Part shown: positions 10,514 to 22,559 of the stretch, piece after piece
Position numbering within the stretch: position 1 is the first letter of the stretch
Layout of the letters: the number at the start of each line of letters is the position of its first letter
Assembly: GCF_003254395.2 (NCBI RefSeq)
Contig: NC_037649.1
Coordinates: 10,069,931 to 10,133,930 of the forward strand
From: Apis mellifera
Lineage: Eukaryota; Arthropoda; Insecta; Hymenoptera; Apidae
Direction: 5' to 3'
Length of the DNA stretch: 64,000 bases
Position numbers and translations under genes: made by a program
Notes under the pieces: generated by a model
Seen by the model: the letters and a program-made list of their open reading frames with translations, nothing else
What the model was told of the DNA's origin: nothing
Databases searched by the model: none

Positions 10514-10851
10514 ATGGGTCGAAGAAAAAGTAAAAGAAAGCCCCCAAGTAAAAAAAAAGCAATTCAACCATTAGACACACAATTTAATTGTCCATTTTGT
10601 AATCATGAAAAATCATGTGAGGTTAAGATGTACGTTGAGTTAAAATATTATAATAATTTTATCGCTAATTTTTATATTTATATTGTTTGAATTAAAATTT
10701 TTATCTTTTTAATTACAGGGATAAATCAAGAAATACTGCAAGAATTACATGTAGAGTTTGTTTAGAAGATTTTCAAACAACAATCAATCTACTTTCAGAA
10801 CCTTTAGATGTATACAATGATTGGATTGATGCATGTGAAAGTGCAAATTGA
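10514..10851 (+). CDS. ELOF1: ELOF1, transcription elongation factor 1 (Elf1 family)
   Basis: A small zinc-ribbon protein that rides with elongating RNA polymerase II and acts in elongation and transcription-coupled repair. Two exons: 10514-10629 and 10719-10851, with a GT-AG intron of 89 bp splitting the Met codon (AT|G). The predicted protein is 82 aa, the normal size. It starts with the basic tail [15 protein letters not shown], which is conserved in the family, then [15 protein letters not shown] with the first Cys pair, and [15 protein letters not shown] with the second. The end is [16 protein letters not shown], also typical. Both exons and the splice are unambiguous. The gene diverges from Pcc1 and lies about 0.75 kb upstream of the probable ARIP4 promoter on the same strand. 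Confidence 0.96.
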
Positions 10852-11589
10852 AAATTATTTCGATGTTTAATTCAAATTTATTATCGATAATCAAATTATT
10901 ATTGATAGATTTATTTATTTCTTCCTTTTACTAAATTGTAAACATTTTATAACACAATGAATATTAAATTGTACACAACGCATAAGTAAGATACTTTGCT
11001 ATATACTTATATATTAATGAAAAGATATCTATAATTCTGTAAATTTAATATTTTATTAGTTTAAAATAATACAACTTTATATATGTCTTATTACAGTATA
11101 GTATATACAGTAAGTTACTAATTTTAATTATATGATATTCATATAATTATATATGTTAGTTTTTTATATTATTCATATTATAAAAATAACAAAAGTAATA
11201 AATGTAATTGTAATAACCTATGTATGTAAAAAGGAAATATGTAATATTTTTTAGTAAATGTTTTTATCATACATAAATTATGTTATAAAATAATAATAAA
11301 TAAAAAATTTTTATTATAATGTTTTGTGTATTACTAATTACCTATCAACCTAAATTATTGATCGTAATTTTAAATATATATATTATTATTATTAAGTTTA
11401 CTGAGTAATAATATGTTTTAAATATAAAATTCTGAATAATAAAAAAATACAGGACTAATCACACTAATGTTTCTATATGTTTCTAAATAAGTATTCTTTA
11501 TTTTAAAATTATTTTAAATATTATGATTACTGTTTTACGAAAGATTTAATTAAAAGTAGATAAAAAAATAAAAAGTTTAAATTCAAAAT
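10852..11589. other. AT-rich 3' flank of ELOF1
   Basis: No coding exon is seen. It contains AATAAA-type polyadenylation signals, for example in ATAATAATAAATAAAAAA near 11290-11310. It is probably ELOF1 3' UTR and spacer. Confidence 0.45.
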
Positions 11590-12090
11590 GAAATTATGTC
11601 GTTCCCTCGCAAATACTCAGCGGATGTGTTTCATAGCGCAGTCAAGATGGCGTTCCACCGAGTGAAATTACTTGTTAGAAAAAGTATGTGAAAAAAAATG
11701 CCGCGGAAAGCTTGAGAACGACGCGTGCGAGTTTAAGTCTTAAGTGAAGTTTCGGTGACACAATAAATCCTTGTGGTTTCGCCATGCATTTTAGATGAAA
11801 AGAATTCAAATGTCAGAATAGAAATGATGCATGTATTAACCCAAGTGACAAGGTTTGTTCGCTGATCTTCGGACATTGCGGAGAACCGTGATCGTCGAGC
11901 GGCGAACAACGACGCTATGGCGTCCATCGGACGTGTGTATGTGTGTGTCATTATTTTTAATCCGCAATTAACGGCTAATTAAGCAGTCGTAACTGTGGAT
12001 CACAAGTAGAATTCAATGCGTGTGAAATTCGCGTTACCGGTTGTTAAACGCGACTTCCTAGTGTTAGTCGTCGAACCGGATCGGTTTATG
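11590..12090 (+). promoter_or_regulatory. Promoter and untranslated first exon region of the ARIP4-like gene
   Basis: Composition rises sharply, with many CGs, in otherwise AT-rich DNA. CAAGATGGCG at 11645-11654 matches the YY1-type core often found at transcription starts. The rest resembles a leader with no long plus-strand frame. A splice acceptor (TTATTGCAG) at 12938-12946 lies before the coding ATG at 13086, so the leader is probably spliced from somewhere in this island to about 12947. The exact donor is not resolved; AAG|GTTTGT near 11851 and CG|GTTTAT near 12080 are candidates. Confidence 0.5.
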
Positions 12091-13085
12091 CAAAAATAAA
12101 CATTCTGGATTGCTTTCATTTGCCCTGTTTGACAGCTCCTAATCTAAATTACTTGGAACAGTATGAATATTTTATTTCGATTTCTTTGATTATTCATTGT
12201 CACAAACTAAATTGTGCTTCTGCTATGATTCTCTCATTAAAGAGTATGGCACAAATTGTTACTATTAGAATTTATTCGTGAGCTCGAGAATGTGATTAAA
12301 CTGATTTTTCAACAAGTGTGCTTAATTGCAAGTGTTTATAATTCATAGCTTATATATTATTTTCGAATATTTTTTTTTTAAATTTCTTTATAATATATCA
12401 GTGCATGCAATTTCTCATGTAAACATTTCAAATTCATATAATAATTTATATAATATTTTCTGTTCTAATATTTAAATATTTCAGTTTTAATGATTGAATT
12501 TTTATTTGTATTGCTTTGTATGTAATAAGAAAAACTTTGTTTATATGCTTTATTTTTATTTAAAATATAAATGTATCATTGCATATCTGCATTATTTGAA
12601 ATATAATTATATGTAATATAGCAATGTATTCCATAAATATGTAAATTTATTTTACTTTATTATATTTTATTATTTTAAAATTGAAAATTTAATATCATAT
12701 ATTTAATAATTAATATCATTATATATATAATTATAATATCATATTATAATTATCATATTTAATTTATATTAAAAATATATAGTATAAGGTGCAATATCTT
12801 TATTTTGTATATGAATTTTTAATTTATATTATTTATACATTATTCATTAGTTTAAAACTTTTTTCAATATTTTTTTAAAATGATTTATAAATATATCAAA
12901 TTATTTTTGATATGAAATTTATGAAGGAATACATTTCTTATTGCAGGCATAAAAAATTGAATAGATAATGTAAGTGATATAAAAATAACTAATTGTTAGT
13001 GTTATACAGGAAAGTGACAAGACATTCCATGATTTCATATAAAATTTTAGTTAAATATATTGTGACTTAATGAACTTTTCACATC
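12091..13085. other. AT-rich intron and 5' UTR of the ARIP4-like gene
   Basis: AT-rich sequence with no coding exon, ending in the acceptor at about 12946 and a 140-nt untranslated segment before the ATG. No other element was recognised. Confidence 0.4.
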
Positions 13086-16000
13086 ATGTCAAATAGTTTG
13101 GACAGTTTTTTAACACGTATTGGGGATGTCACTATAGAACGTGTGACTCCTCGTTCAGGCCCTAAGCCTAATGAAACAATAATGTCAACTGAAACTGCAA
13201 CAAATACAAATATGAATAATATAGAGTCTCAAACAGGAAATGATGAAAGTTCAGAGGAATCTAGTAGTGAAACATCTGATGGAGAACATGATAAGAAAAA
13301 TGATACGTTACAGTCAGAGGAAATAGAAGAAATACGTTCAGAAGGATCAGGAGACGATATGGATTTAGATGAAACAATTGATTCACAAATTGGTGTACGA
13401 GCAGAATCAGAACGGCATCATTCTCAAGCTGAAGAGGATGATGAAGAGCCAGTTAATATATTAGATACTTTACCATTAGAAGGTTTGTATTATGTTATTA
13501 TTTTTTAATTATTTTTTTAATTTAATTGAATGGAAATTTATATTATATAATATTTCATTAATATTAATAATAATAATTATTGAATTTAATATCATATTAA
13601 TAATTAAATCTTCTGTAAAAAGGAGCCCCAATTGAGGGTCAAGAAGTATCTGAAGCAGATTTACTTGGAAAATCAATTTCAAAAGATACAGATGATGAAG
13701 GAAGCATAGGACATGAAAATGACAAACATGAAGGTCATTCTATGGAAGAAGAAAGTACAGAAAGTAACAAGAGGCATGCTGATTCAGAACATTCTGATAC
13801 AGTTAAAAAGAAGCAGAAAAAAGATGATGGAACTGAAGGATCTACATCAGAATGTGAAACAAAAACAGAAAAGAAATTAGCAAATATGAGAAGAAATATT
13901 CGAGAAGTTATGGATGAAACTCAACTTGATGAAGCTACTTTATCAGCTCAAAGGCAAGAGATGGAGCGTCTTCGGAGAGTACAAGAACAGCAAAGAATAA
14001 TTCGTGAAGTTCAACGGCAAATAGCAATAAATAGACAAAATAATAAAACACAAACAAGAGTAATCAGTCTATTACAAGGTAAACAAAATCAAGCAGGTAC
14101 TACTATTTCACAATCATCTCCATCTGCTCCAGTTCGTTTACCAAATACAGTGCTTCTTAAAGTAAATTCCGGATCTGGAACTGGATCTCAAACTACTTCT
14201 AGTATGCAAACAAATCAAATACAAAGAAGATCTGTAGAAGGATCTCGATGGCAAAAAGGTAGAGGTGTTTATCAAGGAGCACAAACATCAATTTCACGAG
14301 TTGCAAATCGTCCTAGTGGCCCTAATATGTTACAACAAAGAATTCGAATGATGACTCCTTCTGTAAGCATATCTCCTGTAGTTCCTAAAAAGGAACCTAT
14401 GGATAGATCTGAATATTATTCAGATTCTGAAATCTCAGATATAGAAGCTGAAGAAGCTTTACGTGAAAAACAAATACATACTGTTAAAAAAGTATCAGCT
14501 GGACCAAAGTCTCAAAAAACAGCTAAAGGCAAAGATGTTGTTACAATATCTAGTTCTAGCGAAAGTTCAGATGATGATTGCATAGTTTTAAGTGATCCAA
14601 GTGGTGGAGAAGATACAGACAACGAAGATGATCCATCCAATTCTGGTATGCATACTAATGATAGATATAACATTCCAGATGAACATGGTAGAGTGTTAAT
14701 AAATGTGGGTCATCCTGAAACAGAACCTGATGTATTTTTAGCTCCACAGGTAGCACGTATTATTAAACCTCATCAAATTGGTGGTATTCGTTTTCTTTAT
14801 GATAATATTGTTGAAAGTATTGAAAGATTTAAAACTAGCTCTGGTTTTGGTTGTATTCTTGCTCACAGTATGGGTTTGGGAAAAACACTTCAAGTCGCTA
14901 GTTTCTGCGATATTTTTTTCCGATGTACTACTTCTAAAACAGTCTTATGTATTATGCCTATTAATACATTGCAAAATTGGTTAACAGAATTTAATATGTG
15001 GTTGCCATACGAAGATCCTAATGTTCCAGAAAAACATAGCAAAGGTTCATGTATTAAATCAGAATCTATTATGGAGCTTAAACAAGAAGTTAAAGATGAA
15101 AGTGGGAATCAAAGTGATATATCAAATATGTCAAGTATGTCAAATATATCAAGGCCTATTAGTACAGAATCAGCCCATCGTTTTGGACAAGAAAGTACAT
15201 CTCAATCTATAAATATTATGCCAGAAAATCCATATCTTCATCAAGGATATGAAACGCATAACATGTTACCTAGTTATGTACAAGATAATATGTTAAATAA
15301 AAATATATCAGATTCGCAAGTACATATAAATGAAAATTATCATAATGATATTTCACAAAATACAATATATAATGCAAATGCTAATCCAATGTCTACATTT
15401 GATTCAATGAAATCAGAAGTAAATTGTCATGGCATGCAACAAAGATCAAATATGCCAGATACAAAGTTTGGAGTGGAAAATCAAAATTCTAATAATATAT
15501 ATTCTGGTTTAGAAAATCGATCACAAACTTCCATATATCCAAGTATGGAAGCTCGAAATCCTAATACTTTATATCATGGAGTAGAAAGTCATCATTCTGT
15601 ACCTATGTATCCTAATTATGATAATTCTACTAATTCTTTCTCTAATTATTCAAATCGATCAACTCAAGAATCAGATCAAGATCCAAGAAAAGATTGTTTT
15701 AAAAATACTTTATCTTCTATAAATTCAGAAATTAATGTAAAGAAAGAACCAGAAGAAACAGTTAAAAAAGAAGAAAATGCTTGTACAACAAAAGAGGAAA
15801 CAATAAGCGAAGAGAAAAAGGAAATTGAAAAAATTAAAACTCCATTTATTGTAGATGCTCCTATTGGTGTGGAAGTAAGACCACGACATTTTCGTTTGCA
15901 TATCTTAAATGATTCTCATAAAACTATGGCAGCAAGAGCTAAAATAATTCAAGATTGGCAAATAGGAGGTGGAGTTTTATTAATTGGATATGAACTATAT

Positions 16001-19000
16001 AGACAATTATCTTTAAAAAAGCCAAACAAAGCAAAAAGAAAACGTGGACAACCTTTCAAAGATACTGTTGATGTTGAAGAAGAAGATAAAAATAAAGGAT
16101 TATTAGATGAAATGCATACAGCTTTAGTTAATCCAGGTCCTGATTTAGTTATATGTGATGAAGGTCATAGAATAAAAAATTCCCATGCTAGTATTAGTAT
16201 GGCTCTGAAACAAATGCGCACAAAACGTAGAATAGTATTAACTGGATATCCATTACAAAATAATCTTTTAGAATATTGGTGCATGGTTGATTTTGTAAGA
16301 CCTAATTATTTGGGAACTAAAAGTGAATTTTGTAATATGTTTGAGAGACCAATTCAGAATGGTCAATGTATTGATTCAACACCACAAGATATACGTTTAA
16401 TGAGATATCGTGCACACGTATTACATGCTTTATTAGAAGGTTTTGTACAAAGAAGATCTCATTCTGTATTACAAGTTTCTTTACCACGTAAAGAAGAATA
16501 TATTCTTCTTGTTCGAATGACATCACATCAGCGTAAATTATATGATACCTTTATGAATCAAGTAGTAAAGACGCGTGCAGTACCTAATCCGCTAAAGGCT
16601 TTTGCAGTATGTTGTAAAATTTGGAATCATCCTGATATTTTATATCATTTTCTGCGTAAACGACAAGCAAATGAAGAAGATGATTTAGATTTAGAAGAAA
16701 CAATTGGCGAAAAATCTACACCTGGAGGTAAACGTTCAAAAGCTCGGCAATCAAAAGGGGAAACTAAAAAAGGAAAGAAAACAAATACGACTATAAAAAA
16801 TAAACCAGCAGCCAGTGTACAACCTAATGCTTCATCATCTAATACTGAAAATGTAGAGAATGATAATTCACATACTACTCCAAAACAGAATAATTATTCT
16901 AATTATCCACCTATGCCAATGAATAATTCAGGATATTCAAATTCTATATCACAAAATTCTTATCCTCATGGTTATCAGAATTATAGATCAAATGACCAAA
17001 ATACATATTATAGAAATGATAATAGCCATGGAGAATATAATGAATTTTATAATAATCAAGGATCACAAAGATATGGAAATCAATCATTCCAAACATATAC
17101 ACAAACTCCAGGATATAATACATCGCAAAATTATTCTAATCAGTCACAAAATTATATACAAAACAATGAACAATCTACAAATAATCATTCTCAACGATAT
17201 CCAACTGCTCCTTCCAATTCAGAATTTCGTTCAGATCAGAATCAAGGAAATAATTATGAAGTATCTGGAATGTATTCACGTCAATCTTATCCTTATCAAG
17301 ATCATGGACGTAATTACGGATCAAATTTAAATCCAGGATCTAATAATTATTCTCAAGTTCCAAATCAATCTTCTTTTCAATCACAAATGCCAAATCAATC
17401 TGCAAACATGCCATTACCAGATTATTCTCCATATGCATCAAACCAGGCTCAAAATTATAATTCTGGAACAAATCAAACGAATACTATATATTCGCGAAAT
17501 GAAAATCAATCATTACAAAATTCTACATTGGGATATAGTACAAATCAACAAGGACAAAATTCAACACCTCAAACGCCAAATGTTGCATATCTTCCAAGTC
17601 AACAAGGACAAAATACAACAACTGCTCAAAATCGTGGCTTTTCTCCAAATCAACAAAATCAGAATCTTCCTTTACAAAGTTCTTCTCATACTTATGGTAG
17701 TTCACAATCACAAAATATACCATTATCTAATCAATCTCACAATTATCCTACTCAAGTAAATTCAAATCCTTCATCACAAACATCACTTACTTTTAATCAA
17801 CAATCTCCAACTCCTATGCCACAAAGTCAGTCTCATCCATATATGACAAATTCATCAAATCAAGCATCAATTTCACAAAATCAAATGCGTGGATATCCTA
17901 CATCAACTCAGAATCAAATAAATGTACCACAAAATTCATCTTCATATCCTACTGGCCAATCAGCTTCAAATGCTCCCACTCAAACACATGGATATCCTCA
18001 AGATCAACAAGGATCAGTTGCTAATACACAAAATACTATGCATGGATATTCACATCTTGTATCTCCATCTACATCACAAAATCAACCTTATCCATCTAAT
18101 ATCCAAAATCAAACAGGAACCTCATCAAATGCAAATCATGCTTATGGTTCAAATCATCAAAGTTCAGCATCAATACCACCAGCTTCAACGCATAGATATA
18201 ATACTTCTCAACAAGGACAAATTTCACAATCTCAGAATCAATCTCTTTCATATTCCCAAAATCAGCAAGCACCAACTTCTTTAAATCAAAATGATCAACT
18301 ATATTCCAGACCAGATAATCAACAACAAACTCAAAATTATACATCAACAGCTAATACATCCCATGAATTTTCAACAGATCGTCAAAGTGGAGGTTCATCT
18401 ACAAATCCTACAAATAATTATTCAGTAAATCAAACATCATCTCAAAATACTGTTTTATCAAATTATTCATCAGATAGTGCTCATCAAAATCAAGTAAATC
18501 AAATGAAAGGTTCAGAGGACTCTTATTGGCAAAGAAATTATTCTCAATCATTTCAATCTGATCAGTGTAATGATCCATATTATCGGGATGTAAATCCTAA
18601 TGTAAATCGATATCAAAATAATTATTTTCCATCACAAAATTATCAAAATCAATCTTATGATTATAGTAATAATCATAATTCAGATACTAATACACGTACA
18701 GAGGATACAAAATGTCAATCTTCTACTCATATTCAAAATTCAGGATCTTCTGAAAAGAATAAAAATAATAAAGAAATGACATCAAGTGTTGGTGTGCAAA
18801 GTCAACCAATTCATCAAAATAATCTATCTACAAATTCAAATTATAATTCTGAATCAAATTGTCAAACTTCAGTTTCTAGATCTGTGCAAAGTCTTAATAC
18901 ATTGCATAGTCCTCGATTAAATCAAAATGATTTAATAAAAGAAGAGGAAAAAGACAAAGAAGATTTATTAGATAAAGATAAAGAAGACAAGTCTGATGAT

Positions 19001-22000
19001 GAAGTTCTTACAAAAGATGAAGAAAAAGATAGTAAAAGTTCTCCAGGGGGAAAAGAAGATCCTGGAATTCCATACGATTGGGTAAATATTATAAATGAAA
19101 AATAAATAATATTAAAATACAATTAGCTGATTAATTCTCTTAATTTGCAGGCAACAGAATTGATGAAGGGTTATGTACCAGGATTGATTGATGCTTCTGC
19201 AAAAATGACAATTTTCTTTTGTATTTTGGAAGAAGCAATTAAACTTGGTGATCGTGTTTTAGCATTTTCTCAGTCATTATTTACATTGAATCTCATTGAA
19301 GATTTTTTAGCTAGAAATAGTTTAAAATATCCTGATGGGCAAACAGATGCTTGGATTAAAAATGTAAATTATTATCGTCTGGATGGTAGTACTAGCGCTT
19401 TAGAAAGAGAAAAACTCATTAATGAGTTTAATAATAATCCAAAAATTCATCTGTTTCTTGTTTCAACACGTGCTGGTTCACTCGGCATTAATCTTGTTGG
19501 CGCTAATCGTGCCATTGTATTTGATGCTTCTTGGAATCCTTGTCATGATACACAAGCTGTTTGTAGAGTGTATAGATATGGACAACAGAAACCTTGCTTT
19601 GTTTATCGTTTAGTTACTGACAATTGTTTAGAAAGAAAAATATATGATAGACAAATTAGTAAGCAAGGAATGGCTGATCGTGTGGTCGATCAATGTAATC
19701 CAGATGCCCATCTTTCTTTGAAAGAAGCAACTACATTATCTTGGGATTGGGAAGAAGATAGTCAAGTACAAGATTTTTCTCAAACAAAAGATAGTTATTC
19801 TGATGAAGTTATGCATCGGGTATTAGAACGTCATTCTTCATTATTAACAAAACAGCCTTTTCATCATGAGAGTCTTTTGGTCGATAGAAAAGATAAAAAA
19901 CTTAGTCAAGCTGAAAAACGATTAGCTCGTCGTGGTTATGAACTTGAGAAAATGGCAGCCAATTGTTCTAGACCCAGTTATAATTATGTTCCTGGAAATA
20001 CTGCTACACGGGGTACGATTGTTTCCAAAATTCAATTATTCAATTAATAAAATATATTTAAGTTGGTAATAAAAAATATAATAATTTAATAATAAAAATT
20101 TAGTAATAAAAATTTATGTATTTCTTATATTATATTATTATAGCAGGTGGATTACAAATTCGAGCAATTCGAGGTGGTGATAATAGTACTACTTCTAAAC
20201 CAGTTGCTTCAGTTAGACCAATGCAGCAACGTGGTGCTGAAGGTTTGGGATCGCGTAGTGTAACAGGAAGTCGTTGGATACCAGCAGAAGTATGGCAAAG
20301 ACAAGGAATGAGTGCACAAGAAATGACGTTACCGTTGGATGTTGTTATTCCTACGAATTCGCCTGATAAAGGTAGTATTGTATTGAAAGCTGGTCAACGA
20401 GTAATGGTGCTAAAAAGTCCAAAAGGCATTTATATGCAATTAGAATCTGGTAAAATTATTGCTATTCGAACGGCTCTTAAATTGAATCAACAAAAACGAG
20501 AGGAAGAACCTAAAAAAGGTATATTAATTTAATTAATTTTGATTTTATGCTTATAATTATTTTTTATTGGAGCAAAATTTTTTTTATTCCAATATTTATA
20601 GGTGTATCATCAATGACGCAAAGAAATTCAAAACCAGAAGTTGGATTTCCATTGAGAAATAATTCAGCCATATCCATAATACCAAAATCATCTTCAAGTA
20701 ATCAAACAAGTGGGCGTTCGATTAATAAACCAGGAAATGGACCTAATTATAGGCCATTTGCTGACAAGGAAACTTCAAAAAGACCAAAACCTGTTGCTAC
20801 AGCAACTGCTAAACCTTATATGAGTCATGTTAATTTAACTAATCAAGTTTCTCTATCAAGATTACCAAAAGTAAAACAGGAACCAGTAGATCATTCGACA
20901 CTCGGAGAAAATTCAAATTCTTCGGATGGTCAAGTTAGAACTGAACAAAGAGTAGAAGAAGTCAGATTGGAGGATGTGGTTGCAGAAGTAAGTTCGAATA
21001 CAGATTATAGTCCTCCTAATCATAATCGCGTAACCAATTCAGATACCGATACTGCTCTACAAAAATCATCTGAGGAAAATAATCAAGTATATACTTCGGA
21101 TTCTGTAACTGCACAAAGTGTTCAAACGCAACATGATCAAGAAACAGAATTAACATCAAAAATAGATAAACAATGTTCTCCTCCAATTGAAAAGGAAATC
21201 ATGAAAACAAGCGATACATTAACAAATTATGGGCATACTTTTCAAAATCAACAAGAAAAAAGAGATACATCTAATGATGAAATTATAATTGAAGATCCAT
21301 CGCCGGTATCCTCTCAAATTCAAATACCATCGCAAATATCATCACAAATACCGCCACAAGTATCTCCACAAGTACAAGTATCACAGCCAATATCATCTCA
21401 GATACCATCTCAAGTACAATCACAAATATTATCTCAGATACCATCACAATTACCGTCACAGATATCATCACAGATATCTTCTCAGTTATCATCACAAGGA
21501 CCACCACAAATACCATCTCAAGCATCATCACAAGTTGTAACACAACCAACACCATCTGGTTCACTACAACCGTTGTTAACACAACAATCTACACCATCGA
21601 CTATGCAAATACCACCAACATCTACGTTACGAGGTGCAGAAGTTCCTAAAGATATAACAGATTCAACTATTGGCTCCTCTACTATATCTATATGTACTGG
21701 AACAAATACTATGACATCTCCGAAAACAGTAGAGCCAAGTATGCGTGAAACTTCTATACAAAGCGAACCTCCTAATGTTCCACAAGGTTACCCTTATGCT
21801 CAGTATCCACGATATTATGATTATAGTGATCCTCGATCACGATCATTATCTACTCCTTATGGTACATATTTCCCTGGTGTTCCACCTCATGCAGCAAATC
21901 CTAGATTACCAATGGATTCCACAAAAACTCAATCAGATTTAGGAAAATCTATAGAAGAAAGAACAATGATGAATGTGCCTCCTGCATATTCACAAGTATC

Positions 22001-22559
22001 TAATACTACTGCCAAAACATTAGCAAATACCACAGAAACGAAAGGTGCAGAAGCAATGGTAACTACAACAGTAGCTACTACTCCTACTAGAGATGAAGCG
22101 CACATACCCACTGCGTTTAGTCATCCTACGAGTAGTCGTTATCCTGGACCCTATCCACCAGGACCATATGATCCATATTCACAACATTATCCTCCAACAC
22201 CCGGTTCGTCAGCAACTTATCCACCAGGTGGTAAGTTAAAAAAATTTTTTTTTTTCATCTATTTTTTATTTAAAATAAATATGTGTTGAAACTAAATTTA
22301 TGAAGTAGGTGCTCCTGGATATCCAGCATATGGTGGACCAAGTTACAACACGGAATATGCTCGTATGTATACAGCGTTTCATGGTCCTCCTCCACCAGCA
22401 GATCCTTATATACATAGAGGTTATGCACCCCCTTCTTCGCATCCACCTAATTATTATCCTCCATTCCCACATCCACCACCTCCTTATCCCAATTATTCCT
22501 TTTTATCACCATATCCAAATCCCAATATGCCTAGCGAGCCACAACCACCTGCTCAGTAG
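13086..22559 (+). CDS. RAD54L2: SNF2-family helicase, ARIP4/RAD54L2 type, with giant low-complexity insertions
   Basis: A nuclear ATP-dependent chromatin remodeller of the Rad54-like branch. The vertebrate protein is an androgen-receptor-interacting cofactor. Six exons: 13086-13482, 13623-19081, 19151-20012, 20147-20518, 20602-22230 and 22309-22559. All are GT-AG and in phase, totalling 8970 nt (2989 aa). An acidic S/E-rich N-terminus precedes the ATPase: NVGHPETEPDVFLAPQVAR, PHQIGGIRFLYDN, Walker A AHSMGLGKT (~546-554), DEGH box (~978-981) and LTGYPLQNNLLEYW (~1005). The second lobe has STRAGSLGINL (~2057) and QAVCRVYRYGQQKP. KPVASVRP (~2258) and the Pro-rich tail also match ARIP4. Two insertions are extreme: about 285 residues between motifs I and II, and about 790 Q/N/S/Y-rich residues between the lobes. 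A later stretch (21310-21540) repeats SQIPSQ-like units. The ATG at 13742 is internal, since exon 1 splices in frame upstream. Confidence 0.93.

Noticed and set aside
16317..18347. Antisense and alternative-frame ORFs within the Q/N-rich exon.
   Set aside because: They are shadows of CAA/AAT/TCA-rich coding sequence; their Ile/His/Leu- or Val/Phe/Asp-rich translations follow from the repeat composition.
13742..19105. The 1787-codon ORF as a complete gene with ATG at 13742.
   Set aside because: The upstream exon 13086-13482 splices in phase at 13623, and exon 2 leaves in phase at 19081 into conserved helicase sequence, so the ATG is internal and the TAA lies in an intron.
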